From Limnohabitans sp. Rim47 (GTDB lineage Bacteria > Pseudomonadota > Gammaproteobacteria > Burkholderiales > Burkholderiaceae_C), in contig NZ_FBYA01000006.1 in the NCBI RefSeq assembly GCF_001517545.1, positions 58,335 through 122,334 on the forward strand: a stretch of 64,000 bases of DNA, in the 5' to 3' direction. Both the position numbers and the translations under genes were made by a program. This document shows positions 44,944 to 54,714 of this stretch, one piece after another (positions within the stretch are counted from its first letter, which is position 1; each line of letters opens with the position of its first letter). The notes below the pieces were generated by a model. The model saw nothing but the letters and a program-made list of their open reading frames with translations, was not told the DNA's origin and made no database searches.

Positions 44944-45462
44944 TCATAAAAGTTTCGGCTTCGACTTGGTTTGCATCCAGCCCAGCGCCATGGCCAGCCA
45001 ATACACCTTCATCGTCACCACAAAACTGGCCACCAAGGCGAGCCAGCTCAGATCTGAAATCACTTTTGGCGCCACCAGAAGCAACGCCACGGTCAAGATG
45101 ATCTTGACCAACTCCCAAACAAACAGACCCGCCAAGGCAGAGCCTGATTGGGTTCGTCGCATTTGTCGACTCAAAGCCCTGACAAATACAACAGCCGGAA
45201 TCACCACCGCCACAGAACCCCATGCCGCCGATGCCGCCAATCGAAACTGCCCGCTGACCAAACCAGTCAACACAGCCATCAACGCACCCACGACCACCTG
45301 CAAAGCCAACACGCGCCAAGGTGAAACCACCGGGTTTTGTTGACGCCAAGCTTGGGCCTGTTCAGCCGTCAAGGGCTTGAATTCGGGCTCAAGACCTTCA
45401 TCTGCACCATCTGACGCACTGACCGGGATACCCGTTTCTGGGTATGAGGCGATTTTGACCAT
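44944..45462 (-). CDS. atpI: ATP synthase subunit I (AtpI)
   Basis: This 172-aa protein has four hydrophobic helices after a soluble N-terminus of about 50 residues (WRVLALQVVVGALMAVLTGLV marks the first helix). AtpI assists c-ring assembly. It is the first gene of the operon, 15 bp before atpB. Family similarity is weak, so the name rests partly on position. Confidence 0.85.
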   Translation of the reverse strand: MVKIASYPETGIPVSASDGADEGLEPEFKPLTAEQAQAWRQQNPVVSPWRVLALQVVVGALMAVLTGLVSGQFRLAASAAWGSVAVVIPAVVFVRALSRQMRRTQSGSALAGLFVWELVKIILTVALLLVAPKVISDLSWLALVASFVVTMKVYWLAMALGWMQTKSKPKLL

Positions 45463-45514
45463 CTCAAATTACACCGAAGTTACGTACAACACGTCAAATC
45501 CAGCAAAGCCTTTG

Positions 45515-45543
45515 ATTATACGTAGAAACCCGTGCGTCTTCAG
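45515..45543 (-). promoter_or_regulatory. Probable promoter of the atp operon
   Basis: On the minus strand a perfect TATAAT (complement of 45515-45520) lies 52 bp upstream of the atpI ATG. The -35 region, 17 bp further, is a weak CTGAAG. Confidence 0.55.
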
Positions 45544-45658
45544 CTTTTGATTCACAACAATTCCCTCATGCTGTATGTGGCCTGCCCCCAACAGCGACAA
45601 TTGTCTCGTTCATCCTCATTTGAGGACTCGTTTCAAAGCATGATGATTGGCTCTTTAT

Positions 45659-46105
45659 ATGTACGAATGGTTTAAATTTTTTCACCTTGGCGCTGGCATC
45701 GTGTGGCTCGGCGGCATGGCCTCGGTCATTTTGGCTTTGCGCCCGATGGTCATGGCTCAGATGGCGCCACCCGAGCGCTTGACCCTGATGTCTGGTGTGT
45801 TGTCCCGCTTTTTTGTGATGGTGTGGATTTCGATCGCCCTGCTCCTGGCTTCGGGCTTCTGGATGCTGTCCATGACCGATATGAAACTGGCCCCCAAAGG
45901 TTGGCATGCCATGTCCGGACTTGGCCTGTTGATGTGTCTGATTTTTGCGCACATCTGGTTCGCGCCATTTCGCAAGCTGAAGGCCGCCGTGCTGGCCGCT
46001 GACTGGCCCGCTGCAGGCAAAGCTCTTGGGCAAATTCACCCCTTGGTGGTGACCAATTTCGTGCTGGGCTGGCTGGCGGTTTTGGCCGTCGTGGTCTGGC
46101 GTTAA
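45659..46105 (+). CDS. CopD-like integral membrane protein
   Basis: This 148-aa protein has four membrane helices and starts MYEWFKFFHLGAGIVWLGGM. Histidines occur in helix 1 (FFHLG), at GWHAMSG, in FAHIW and near the C-terminal IHPLV; such positions can bind haem or copper in CopD-type proteins. A TTG at 45647 is an alternative start. It begins the short operon that continues with ybeD and lipB. Confidence 0.72.
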   Translation: MYEWFKFFHLGAGIVWLGGMASVILALRPMVMAQMAPPERLTLMSGVLSRFFVMVWISIALLLASGFWMLSMTDMKLAPKGWHAMSGLGLLMCLIFAHIWFAPFRKLKAAVLAADWPAAGKALGQIHPLVVTNFVLGWLAVLAVVVWR

Positions 46106-46131
46106 GCTTGCAACCCCAACGGAATTTTTTC

Positions 46132-46431
46132 ATGAGTGCGTCCATTACTCCTCCTGCCGGCATTGATCCGCGCAAAGAAACCCTGATCGAATACCCCTCG
46201 ATCTTCCCCATCAAAGTCATGGGGGCCATGGTCGATGGTTTTGCTGAAGCTTTATGCCAGGTAGCCTTGCAATTTGACCCCGGTTTTGATGCAGCCACCA
46301 TCGAACTGCGCCCCAGCAAGGGCGGCAACTACCTTGGCGTAACGCTCAACATCACCGCCACAAGCCGTGAACAACTTGACGATTTGTACCGTGCGCTGAC
46401 CTCGCACCCGATGGTCAAAATCGTCCTCTGA
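46132..46431 (+). CDS. ybeD: YbeD-like protein (DUF493)
   Basis: This 99-aa ferredoxin-fold protein carries ETLIEYPSIFPIKVMG and LDDLYRALTSHPMVKIVL, typical of DUF493. The gene is commonly found beside lipB, as here, with only 2 bp between them. It may modulate lipoate metabolism, but its role is not established. Confidence 0.9.
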   Translation: MSASITPPAGIDPRKETLIEYPSIFPIKVMGAMVDGFAEALCQVALQFDPGFDAATIELRPSKGGNYLGVTLNITATSREQLDDLYRALTSHPMVKIVL

Positions 46432-46433
46432 AC

Positions 46434-47096
46434 ATGGACATCCGGCTTCTGGGGCGGGTCGAGTACCTGCCAACTTACGAGGCCATGCAGGTCTTCACCC
46501 ACGAACGCACGCCTGAGACGCCCAACGAACTCTGGATTTGCGAACACCCTCCTGTGTTTACACAAGGCCTGGCTGGACAAGCGGGTCATGTGTTGATGCC
46601 TGGCGACATTCCGGTGCTGCAGACCAACCGGGGCGGGCAAGTCACCTTTCATGGACCGGGCCAAGTGATGGCATACCCACTGGTCAACTTGCAACGTGCT
46701 GGTTATTTCGTCAAAGAATACGTTTACAAGCTCGAAGAATCGGTCATCCGCACGCTGGCGCATTTTGGTGTCACGGGCCACCGTGTGACCGGTGCGCCAG
46801 GCATTTATGTGCGCCTAGACGACCCCTACTCGCATGCTGCGCTGGTGGGGCCTGCGCCAGCCAGTGACCCATTCAAAGGCCTGGGCAAAATCAGTGCGCT
46901 GGGCATCAAAGTCAGCCGACATTGCACCTACCACGGTGCCGCACTCAACGTGGCGATGGACCTCGAGCCCTTTAACCGCATCAACCCCTGTGGCTATGCC
47001 GGCCTGAAAACCGTGGACCTTTCTACAATCGGCGTAGAAACCACTTGGGACGAAACCGCCCATGTGCTGGCCCAACAATTGGCGGCCCGTTTATGA
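46434..47096 (+). CDS. lipB: Octanoyl-[ACP]:protein N-octanoyltransferase
   Basis: This 220-aa enzyme moves octanoate from acyl carrier protein to lipoyl domains. The substrate pocket RGGQVTFHGPGQVMAYPL, the catalytic Lys in GKISALGIKVSRHC and the nucleophilic Cys in HCTYHGAALNV are intact. NPCGYAGLKTVDL closes the domain. Confidence 0.96.
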   Translation: MDIRLLGRVEYLPTYEAMQVFTHERTPETPNELWICEHPPVFTQGLAGQAGHVLMPGDIPVLQTNRGGQVTFHGPGQVMAYPLVNLQRAGYFVKEYVYKLEESVIRTLAHFGVTGHRVTGAPGIYVRLDDPYSHAALVGPAPASDPFKGLGKISALGIKVSRHCTYHGAALNVAMDLEPFNRINPCGYAGLKTVDLSTIGVETTWDETAHVLAQQLAARL

Positions 47097-47143
47097 ACCC
47101 CTGCCTGCGCACGCGATGTGGCTGCAGTGACTGAAAGAACAAG

Positions 47144-48154
47144 ATGAGCAACACCCCCACCGAACGCAACGTGGTTCGCGAAGCCCAAAGCGTTGAAAAC
47201 TACGACCCCATGGCCAAGCAAAAAGCAGCGGCCAAGCTGTCTCGCATTCCGGTCAAAGTCGAAGCCGGTGAAGTGCTCAAAAAACCCGAGTGGATCCGCG
47301 TCAAAGCGGGCTCCCCCACCACCCGCTTTTACGAAATCAAAGACGTGCTGCGCGCCAACAAACTGGTGACTGTGTGCGAGGAAGCCAGCTGCCCCAATAT
47401 TGGTGAATGCTTTGGCAAAGGCACCGCCACCTTCATGATCATGGGCGACAAGTGCACCCGCCGCTGCCCGTTTTGCGATGTGGGCCATGGCCGCCCCGAC
47501 CCGCTGGATGTAAACGAGCCCGACAACCTGGCCAAGACCATTGCGCAACTCAAGCTGAAATACGTGGTGATCACCAGCGTGGACCGCGACGACCTGCGCG
47601 ACGGCGGTGCGGGGCATTTTGTGGAGTGCATCCGCAAAACACGTGAGCTGTCACCCACCACCCAGATCGAAGTGCTGGTGCCCGACTTCCGGGGACGCGA
47701 TGACCGCGCATTGGAAATCCTCAAAGCCGCACCACCCGATGTGATGAACCACAACATGGAAACCGTGCCGCGCCTTTACAAAGAAGCGCGCCCCGGCTCG
47801 GATTACCAGTTTTCGTTGAGCTTGTTGAAGAAATTCAAAGCGCTGTTTCCGAACGTGCCCACCAAGAGTGGCTTGATGGTCGGCTTGGGCGAAACAGACG
47901 AAGAAATTTTGGACGTCATGCGCGACATGCGCGCGCACAACATCGAGATGCTGACCATTGGCCAGTACTTGGCACCCAGCAACAGCCACCTGCCCGTGCG
48001 CCGTTATGTTCACCCCGACACCTTCAAGATGTTCGAGGCCAAAGCCTACGAAATGGGCTTTTCGCATGCGGCAGTGGGCGCGATGGTGCGCAGCAGCTAC
48101 CACGCAGACCAGCAGGCGCATTCGGCGCAGCTGAATCTGGCCGACAAACCCTGA
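47144..48154 (+). CDS. lipA: Lipoyl synthase
   Basis: This 336-aa radical-SAM enzyme inserts sulphur into octanoyl domains. The auxiliary cluster cysteines are in CEEASCPNIGEC and the radical-SAM triad in CTRRCPFCD. The C-terminal RSSYHAD serine motif is present. It follows lipB by 47 bp. Confidence 0.97.
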   Translation: MSNTPTERNVVREAQSVENYDPMAKQKAAAKLSRIPVKVEAGEVLKKPEWIRVKAGSPTTRFYEIKDVLRANKLVTVCEEASCPNIGECFGKGTATFMIMGDKCTRRCPFCDVGHGRPDPLDVNEPDNLAKTIAQLKLKYVVITSVDRDDLRDGGAGHFVECIRKTRELSPTTQIEVLVPDFRGRDDRALEILKAAPPDVMNHNMETVPRLYKEARPGSDYQFSLSLLKKFKALFPNVPTKSGLMVGLGETDEEILDVMRDMRAHNIEMLTIGQYLAPSNSHLPVRRYVHPDTFKMFEAKAYEMGFSHAAVGAMVRSSYHADQQAHSAQLNLADKP

Positions 48155-48184
48155 CCCGCTCAACCTATCCACCTCAAGGCCGTC

Positions 48185-49057
48185 ATGACCGATTCCAGCC
48201 CTTACACACCACCCTCCATCTGGACTTGGAACAAGGCCAATGGCGGACGCTTTGCCAACATCAATCGCCCCATTGCAGGACCAACACACGAGCAAGAACT
48301 GCCCCGCGGCAAGCACCCGCTGCAGCTGTATTCGCTGGCCACGCCCAATGGCGTCAAAGTCACGGTGATGCTCGAAGAGCTGCTGGCCTTGGGCCATGTG
48401 GGCGCTGAATACGACGCCTGGCTGATCCGTATCCAGGAGGGGCAACAGTTCAGCAGCGGGTTTGTAGGCGTTAACCCAAACTCCAAGATCCCTGCCTTGC
48501 TGGACTGCAGTAGCACTGAGCCTGTACGGGTGTTTGAATCGGGTGCCATCTTGTTGTACCTGGCTGAGAAGTTTGGTGCCTTTGTGCCCACCGACCCGGT
48601 GCGGCGGGCCGAGTGCCTGTCTTGGTTGTTCTGGCAAATGGGCAGCGCGCCTTACTTGGGCGGTGGTTTCGGTCATTTTTATGCCTACGCCCCCATCAAG
48701 ATCGAGTACGCCATTGACCGCTTTGCCATGGAAGTCAAGCGCGAGATGGATGTGTTGAACCGGCGATTGGCAGAAAGCCGCTTCATTGCGGGCGATGACT
48801 ACACCATCGCCGACATGGCCATCTGGCCTTGGTATGGCGGCATGGCCAAGGGCACGATGTACGAGGCAGGCGAGTTTTTGCAAGTGCACGAATACGAACA
48901 CGTCAACCGCTGGGCCGACGAGCTGGCCAAGCGCCCTGCCGTGCAACGCGGGCGCATGGTCAACCGGGTCATCGGGCCGCCCGAAATGCAACTGCATGAG
49001 CGCCACGACGCAGGTGATTTCGACACCCGCACGCAGGACAAACTCGAAAAATCCTGA
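48185..49057 (+). CDS. yghU: YghU-type glutathione transferase
   Basis: This 290-aa protein of the nu-class GST type carries the segments IWTWNKANGGRFANINRPIAG and LYSLATPNGVKVTVMLEEL, and the glutathione-binding region NPNSKIPAL. Members reduce disulphides and peroxides with glutathione. It ends 1 bp before the convergent ptsI gene. Confidence 0.92.
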   Translation: MTDSSPYTPPSIWTWNKANGGRFANINRPIAGPTHEQELPRGKHPLQLYSLATPNGVKVTVMLEELLALGHVGAEYDAWLIRIQEGQQFSSGFVGVNPNSKIPALLDCSSTEPVRVFESGAILLYLAEKFGAFVPTDPVRRAECLSWLFWQMGSAPYLGGGFGHFYAYAPIKIEYAIDRFAMEVKREMDVLNRRLAESRFIAGDDYTIADMAIWPWYGGMAKGTMYEAGEFLQVHEYEHVNRWADELAKRPAVQRGRMVNRVIGPPEMQLHERHDAGDFDTRTQDKLEKS

Positions 49058-49058
49058 C

Positions 49059-50810
49059 TCAGTTCGCCATCAAACCCGATGGCTCGTCTGAATCCAGCAC
49101 TTGGCTGGCCCACAACGCCAACTTGGTCGTGTCCGATCGCAAGACCTGTTGCTTGACGGACAGGATCTGCGACGGGTGCATGGAAAAACTGCGCAAACCC
49201 AGACCCAGCAGCAGCCGGGTCATGGCCACGTCGCCCGCCATCTCGCCACACACCGAAACGCCTTTGCCTTGGACATGGCATTCGGCAATGGTGTCGGCTA
49301 CCAGACGCAGGACGGCCGGATGTAAGGGGTCGTACAAGTGCGCCACCGATTCATCAGCCCGGTCAATGGCCAGCGTGTACTGAATCAGGTCGTTGGTGCC
49401 AATGGACAAAAAGTCAAAGTACTTGAGAAACAAGCGCAACGACAAAGCGGCCGCAGGAATCTCGATCATCGCACCCAGGCGCACCGGGCCATAGGCGGCA
49501 CCTCGGCGGTCCAACTCGTGCCGTGCTTGCTCGATCAAGGCCAAGGTCTGGCGAATCTCGCTGCCATGCGCCAGCATGGGAATCAACAAGTTGACTTTGC
49601 CGTGGGCTGCAGCACGCAAGATGGCGCGCAGCTGGGTCAAAAACATGGAAGGATCGGCGAGGCTCCAGCGGATGGCTCGCAGGCCCAAAGCCGGGTTCAA
49701 ATGCGCGGCATCGTGCCGTGCTTCATCGAGCGGTTTGTCTGCGCCCACATCCACTGTGCGCACCGTGACGGGCAATCCGTTCATGCCATCCACAGCACGG
49801 CGGTAGGCCTCGTACTGCTCCTCCTCACCGGGCAAGTTGCCTTGGCGGCCCATGAACAAAAATTCGCTGCGAAACAGACCAACGCCAACCGCACCTGCGG
49901 TGATGGCGGCTTGGGTGTCTTCAGGCATCTCGATGTTGGCCAGCAATTCGATTCTTTGGCCATCCAGCGTGACCGCCGGGGTATGCCGCAAGCGTGCCAG
50001 ACGCTGGCGCTCCAGATCGCCCTGGCGCTGCTTGAAGCCGTAATCGGCCAGGATGATGGGCGAAGGGTCCACGATGACCACACCGGCATCGCCATCGATG
50101 ATGACCCAATCGTCTTGCTTGACCAACTGGCTGGCACTGCGTGCGCCCACCACCGCCGGAATGTCCAGGCTGCGCGCCACGATGGCGGTATGAGACGTTT
50201 TGCCACCTACATCCGTCACAAAGCCTGTAAAAACGCTTTGCTTGAATTGCAGCATGTCGGCTGGCGATAAATCGTGCGCCACTAACACCAGAGGCACATC
50301 CATGGTGTCGCCCAACTGCAGCTCTTGTTGGGGCCGTGCGGGCCTGCGCGCTTGCGTGACCAGCGAGCCGGTGCCTTTGAGGCAATGCAACACCCGCTCG
50401 GCCACCTGCTCCATATCGGCTTTGCGTTCCCGCAAATAGGGGTCTTCCATCTCGTCGAACTGGCGGGCAATGATCTCGAGCTGACTGGTCAGCGCCCACT
50501 CGGCGTTGTACAGACGCTCTTCAATCCACTGACGCACACCCGCCGTCAGTTCTTCATCTTGCAAAAGCATCAGGTGCACATCGAGCAGGGCCGTGAGTTC
50601 ATGCGGCGCGTCTTTGGGCATGTCTTTTTGCAGCCGCTGCAACTCGTCCACCACGTCATCACGGGCCTTGCGCAGGCGTTTGATTTCCAGCGTCACCTGA
50701 TCAGGCTGGATGAAATAGTGCGCCACATCGACCCGGCTGGAAGCAACCAGCACAGCGCGCCCAATCGCAATGCCCCGGGCGACCGCCAAACCGTGGATGC
50801 TGAAAGTCAT
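49059..50810 (-). CDS. ptsI: Phosphoenolpyruvate-protein phosphotransferase (enzyme I)
   Basis: This 583-aa enzyme takes phosphate from PEP and passes it to HPr. The phosphorylated His lies in GGKTSHTAIVARS. The PEP-binding region has LFRSEFLFMGR and SIGTNDLIQYTLAIDR, and VCGEMAGD carries the catalytic Cys. It is the last gene of a unit containing EIIA(Man) and HPr but no EIIB or EIIC. Confidence 0.95.
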   Translation of the reverse strand: MTFSIHGLAVARGIAIGRAVLVASSRVDVAHYFIQPDQVTLEIKRLRKARDDVVDELQRLQKDMPKDAPHELTALLDVHLMLLQDEELTAGVRQWIEERLYNAEWALTSQLEIIARQFDEMEDPYLRERKADMEQVAERVLHCLKGTGSLVTQARRPARPQQELQLGDTMDVPLVLVAHDLSPADMLQFKQSVFTGFVTDVGGKTSHTAIVARSLDIPAVVGARSASQLVKQDDWVIIDGDAGVVIVDPSPIILADYGFKQRQGDLERQRLARLRHTPAVTLDGQRIELLANIEMPEDTQAAITAGAVGVGLFRSEFLFMGRQGNLPGEEEQYEAYRRAVDGMNGLPVTVRTVDVGADKPLDEARHDAAHLNPALGLRAIRWSLADPSMFLTQLRAILRAAAHGKVNLLIPMLAHGSEIRQTLALIEQARHELDRRGAAYGPVRLGAMIEIPAAALSLRLFLKYFDFLSIGTNDLIQYTLAIDRADESVAHLYDPLHPAVLRLVADTIAECHVQGKGVSVCGEMAGDVAMTRLLLGLGLRSFSMHPSQILSVKQQVLRSDTTKLALWASQVLDSDEPSGLMAN

Positions 50811-50853
50811 GACATCCCCCCAGCACCCGTCCAGAATTTACGGCGCGACATGC

Positions 50854-51123
50854 TCACTCGCCCTCACCAAACTTGTCGGCCATCAACGCGAGCAATGCAT
50901 CCAACGCCTCCTGATCGCGCTCCCCCTGGGTCTCCACCAGCACTTCGCTGCCCAAGCCTGCCGCCAACATCATCACGCCCATGATGCTTTTGGCATTGAT
51001 GCGGCGCTCACCCTTGCTGAGCCAGACTTCGCACGGAAAACTACCAGCCAGCTTGGTCAGCTTGGCCGATGCGCGGGCGTGCAAACCCAGTTTATTGCTG
51101 ATGGTCGTTGTGGCTTGGGGCAT
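50854..51123 (-). CDS. ptsH: HPr phosphocarrier protein
   Basis: This 89-aa protein has the active His in NKLGLHARASAKLTKLA and the regulatory Ser in AKSIMGVMML. The start at 51123 lies within the end of the EIIA gene (32-nt overlap). Confidence 0.94.
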   Translation of the reverse strand: MPQATTTISNKLGLHARASAKLTKLAGSFPCEVWLSKGERRINAKSIMGVMMLAAGLGSEVLVETQGERDQEALDALLALMADKFGEGE

Positions 51124-51535
51124 GTCTCTTTCCTGTTTGATTTTGGGGCGCAGTGCTGCCCACGGGCATGACGCCTTGGGTGCCGCCAGCGTGGGCACGG
51201 GCGGCCAGCGCCTCCAGACTTTCATGGCGGTAACACACGCTGCGCAGCAGCATGGGCAAGTTGGCCCCTGCCACCAGTCGTGTGTGCTGCCCATCATTGA
51301 GCTGCTGAGCCACGTTGCACGGTGTGGCGCCGAACACATCGCTGAGCAACAAAACTTGGTCTGTGCCCAGCGCCGTCATGGCGCGACGTGCTTCAGCCAG
51401 CGTGACTTCAGGCGCGTCGTTCGGCCGCACATCGACAGACAAGACACCCGAAGCGCAATCGGGGAACACGTGCAATGCACATTCACGCAAGGCATGGGCC
51501 AGCGGGGCGTGGGCGATGATAAGGATACCGATCAT
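51092..51535 (-). CDS. PTS EIIA component, mannose family
   Basis: This 147-aa protein has the phosphorylatable His9 in MIGILIIAHAPLAHAL and the Man-family segment LLLSDVFGATPCNVA. No EIIB, EIIC or EIID genes are nearby, so it probably regulates rather than transports. It overlaps ptsH by 32 nt, which suggests tight coupling. Confidence 0.88.
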   Translation of the reverse strand: MIGILIIAHAPLAHALRECALHVFPDCASGVLSVDVRPNDAPEVTLAEARRAMTALGTDQVLLLSDVFGATPCNVAQQLNDGQHTRLVAGANLPMLLRSVCYRHESLEALAARAHAGGTQGVMPVGSTAPQNQTGKRHAPSHNDHQQ

Positions 51536-51548
51536 GAGGACTTCATTA

Positions 51549-52814
51549 TCAGGTCTGATCCGGCTTGCTCAGAAGGAAATACACCCACGACAGACATGAA
51601 CACACCGCAAAACCGGCCAAAGCCACCTGATAGGCCATGACCGAAGGCAAGCCCAGGCTGCGCCCAGCATCCACCGCCAAGCCAATGCCCCACTGCACCA
51701 CAAAGATGCCCGCGAAGATCACCAGGTTGTAAGCCGATAAGGCACGCCCAGCCAAATGCGCCGGAAAAGCCATGCCTACGGCAGGCTGGGCCAAGGCCAC
51801 AAAAGTGCTGCACACGCAATACAACGCCAGGGCTGCCGCCGCTAAGTCGCCGATGGCAGCACCCAAGCCCACCAGCGCAGCGAGCACCACGAAAGTCAGG
51901 GGCAAACCCCAGGCGATCAAGCGCTCAACAGGAATGCCCCGTCGTGCCAAACGCGGAGTGACCATCCCCCAAAGCCAAAATGCCACCAGCATGCTGAGGT
52001 TGATGAAGAACAAACCTGTTGCCGCTTCATTGGCCGTCCACCCGGCCACTTGTGTCATCCATGGGCCCGCCCACAGGGTTTGAATGGCGACCATGCCCCC
52101 GTAACTGAAAAAGCCGATGGGCATCATGCGCCAAAAATAAGGGCTGCGCCAAATTTGACGGTAACTGCCGTCGTCGTCCAAAACGGGCACTGCATGTGCT
52201 ACACCCATGGGCGTGGCTTTTTGCCACTGTGGCACCACCAACGCGATCAGCACCATGGCCAGAGCAATCATCACCCCCAGCATGACAAACAGGGCGCGCC
52301 AACCCCAAATGGGCATAAGCCATTGCACCGGCAAGGTGGCCGCTAACATGCCCAGCGAACCGGTCATCAGCATCCACGAATTGGTGCGCAATTGGGTACT
52401 GGCGTCAAACCAGCGCCGATACCCGGTCAAAGGCGCCATCAGACAGGCGCTCACGCCCATGCCGCACAGCACACGAGCGGCCAGAAGGCCATGAAAACTG
52501 TCAGCCCACGAAAACGCCAGGCACCCCAACACGGCAAATGACAAAAAAGCCAACACCACTTTTTTGGGCCCATGCCTGTCCAGCAAGCGCCCCAAAGGCA
52601 ACTGGGTCAGCGAAAAGCCCAAAAAGTACCCGCCCGCCAACAGGCCCAGGTCTTGTGCATTCAGGCTGAACTCCGTGAGAAGCGTGGGCGACAAAGTGGC
52701 GGTAATGGCACGCACCAAAGCCGAGAAAAAATACGCCAGCGCAAACGCCAAAAAGACCACTACGGCCATCCGGCGGGGCAAATGAGCGGGCTGAGCCAAA
52801 GTCGCAGCGGTCAT
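51549..52814 (-). CDS. MFS transporter
   Basis: This 421-aa carrier has about 12 membrane helices and the MFS loop motif GRLLDRHGPKKV. It resembles NNP/CynX-like metabolite permeases; the substrate is not readable. Its start overlaps the lipoprotein stop by 4 bp and it ends 13 bp before the EIIA gene, so all five genes may share one transcript. Confidence 0.85.
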   Translation of the reverse strand: MTAATLAQPAHLPRRMAVVVFLAFALAYFFSALVRAITATLSPTLLTEFSLNAQDLGLLAGGYFLGFSLTQLPLGRLLDRHGPKKVVLAFLSFAVLGCLAFSWADSFHGLLAARVLCGMGVSACLMAPLTGYRRWFDASTQLRTNSWMLMTGSLGMLAATLPVQWLMPIWGWRALFVMLGVMIALAMVLIALVVPQWQKATPMGVAHAVPVLDDDGSYRQIWRSPYFWRMMPIGFFSYGGMVAIQTLWAGPWMTQVAGWTANEAATGLFFINLSMLVAFWLWGMVTPRLARRGIPVERLIAWGLPLTFVVLAALVGLGAAIGDLAAAALALYCVCSTFVALAQPAVGMAFPAHLAGRALSAYNLVIFAGIFVVQWGIGLAVDAGRSLGLPSVMAYQVALAGFAVCSCLSWVYFLLSKPDQT

Positions 52815-53359
52815 GGTTTCAGCCCGTCAAACAAGGTATTGGGCATTTCAGGCGAAATTTGCCGGTCATACACCACCGCATGAATCAGCCGCACATGGTC
52901 GCCATCGGCCACAGCCCCCCAGACGGCGGCCATGGTCACCGCATCCCCATTGGCCCGCAGGCCTTGGGCCTGAATTCGAACGGACGACGCCAGTGGCAAT
53001 TGCCCCGGACGGTGCCAGTTCTGCCGCTGCTCAAGCGCCAAAGGCTGCTTGATCCGGGCGTTGTCCAGCGTGGCTTTTTGCCACCCGGACATCACCGCAT
53101 TGACATCGGCACCCGCCTGCAAAGGTGCGGTCATGACCGCCACGATGGCCGTGCCACTGTCGCAACCGACGACTTGCAAGTCCACAGCCACGCCCCCCAA
53201 TGGCACAGAGCGCGTGGTGCGGTCGGGTTTACAAGGCAACTGGGCTTTGAGCGTGCTGCCTTCCAAGGTGACCTCACGCCAGTTCTGGGCGGGGCTGCAG
53301 GCGCTCAAAGCAACGCTAAATATCAGGCTGGCCGTGACGGCCATGAAATGGTTTTGCAT
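52811..53359 (-). CDS. Putative lipoprotein of unknown function
   Basis: This 182-aa protein starts MQNHFMAVTASLIFSVALSAC with a lipobox (Cys21), so it is probably anchored in the outer membrane. The mature part contains two conserved-looking cysteines (PCKPD, VGCDSG) that could form a disulphide. I do not recognise the family. It is coupled to the MFS gene by an ATGA overlap. Confidence 0.75.
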   Translation of the reverse strand: MQNHFMAVTASLIFSVALSACSPAQNWREVTLEGSTLKAQLPCKPDRTTRSVPLGGVAVDLQVVGCDSGTAIVAVMTAPLQAGADVNAVMSGWQKATLDNARIKQPLALEQRQNWHRPGQLPLASSVRIQAQGLRANGDAVTMAAVWGAVADGDHVRLIHAVVYDRQISPEMPNTLFDGLKP

Positions 53360-53411
53360 GGGGTGATTATCCTGATCAGCGACGAGCTGGATTTTTCGCG
53401 ACAATGAATGC

Positions 53412-54656
53412 ATGAATTCACTTGACGGCATCCGCGTACTTGACCTCTCCCGCGTATTAGCGGGCCCATGGTGTACCCAGACATTGGCCGACCTGGGGGC
53501 CGACGTCATCAAAATCGAACGTCCCGGCAGCGGCGACGACACCCGGACCTGGGGGCCGCCTTTTCTGAAAGACGCCGAAGGTCGGGACACCGCCGAGGCG
53601 GCGTATTACTTGGGTGCCAACCGCAACAAACGGTCTGTGACCTGCGACATCGCCCAGCCTGAAGGTCAGGCGCTGATTCGCGAGTTGGTCAAGCACTGCC
53701 ACGTGTTCGTTGAAAACTTCAAGGTGGGCGACATGGCCCGTTACGGGCTTGACTACCCTAGCCTGAGCGCCCTCAACCCCAAGCTGGTTTATTGCAGCGT
53801 GACGGGCTTTGGCCAGACCGGCCCTTACCGCGAACGCGCAGGCTACGATTACGCCGTGCAAGGCATTGGTGGCCTGATGAGCGTCACCGGAGAACGCGAT
53901 GATCTGGGTGGCGGCCCCCAAAAAGTGGGGGTGGCCGTGGCCGATTTGTTCACTGGCATGTACGCCACCGTCGCCATTTTGGCGGCACTGCGCCACGCCG
54001 AACGCACCGGAGAAGGCCAGCAAGTCGACATGGCCTTGCTGGACACCCAGGTTGCCATGCTGGCTAATTTGGGCTCCAACTACCTCGTCAGCGGCAAAGT
54101 ACCGGGCAGAGCGGGCAATGCGCACCAGAACATCGTGCCCTACCAAGTGTTTGAGGTCATGGCACCCGACGACACAGCACCAGGCACGCGCGACCACCTG
54201 ATTTTGGCCGTAGGCAACGACGGGCAATTTGCCAAATTTTGTGCCGTTGCAGGCCATCCCGAATTGGCAAAGGACCCGCGCTATGCATTGAACGCCGACC
54301 GCGTACGCCACCGCGCAGAGTTGGTGCCTCAGCTCGAGGCGATCATGAAATCCCGGACCAAGGCCACTTGGCTGGGCGCACTGGAGGCCGCAAAAGTGCC
54401 CTGTGGTGCCATTAACACATTAGGGGAAGTCTTTGCCGACCCGCAAGTACAAGACCGCGGCATGGTCAGCACTTGGTCACACCCGATCCAACCGGCCTTA
54501 AAACTGGTGTCCAGTCCCATCAAGATGAGCCTCACCCCCGTTCGCCAAGACCTTCCACCGCCCATGCTGGGTCAGCACACGGCCGAAGTTATGACCGAGG
54601 TGTTGGGCTGGACCGCAGAACAACAAGACCTATTGCGCGGCAAAGGGGTGATTTGA
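53412..54656 (+). CDS. CaiB/BaiF family CoA-transferase
   Basis: This 414-aa class III CoA-transferase has the N-terminal GIRVLDLSRVLAGPWCTQTLADLGADVIKIE and the catalytic Asp region VADLFTGMYATVAILAAL. PCGAINTLGEVFADPQ near the C-terminus is typical. The acyl substrate is not readable. It is divergent from the lipoprotein gene with a 52-bp gap. Confidence 0.9.
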   Translation: MNSLDGIRVLDLSRVLAGPWCTQTLADLGADVIKIERPGSGDDTRTWGPPFLKDAEGRDTAEAAYYLGANRNKRSVTCDIAQPEGQALIRELVKHCHVFVENFKVGDMARYGLDYPSLSALNPKLVYCSVTGFGQTGPYRERAGYDYAVQGIGGLMSVTGERDDLGGGPQKVGVAVADLFTGMYATVAILAALRHAERTGEGQQVDMALLDTQVAMLANLGSNYLVSGKVPGRAGNAHQNIVPYQVFEVMAPDDTAPGTRDHLILAVGNDGQFAKFCAVAGHPELAKDPRYALNADRVRHRAELVPQLEAIMKSRTKATWLGALEAAKVPCGAINTLGEVFADPQVQDRGMVSTWSHPIQPALKLVSSPIKMSLTPVRQDLPPPMLGQHTAEVMTEVLGWTAEQQDLLRGKGVI

Positions 54657-54714
54657 CAGCGCGACATTTACCGCGTCGCACGGCACGCCGACCCAACCCC
54701 TGTCCAACTGGCGT

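Noticed and set aside
49338..50270. 310-codon plus-strand frame opposite ptsI
   Set aside because: Enzyme I is complete on the minus strand and the frame shows no domain.
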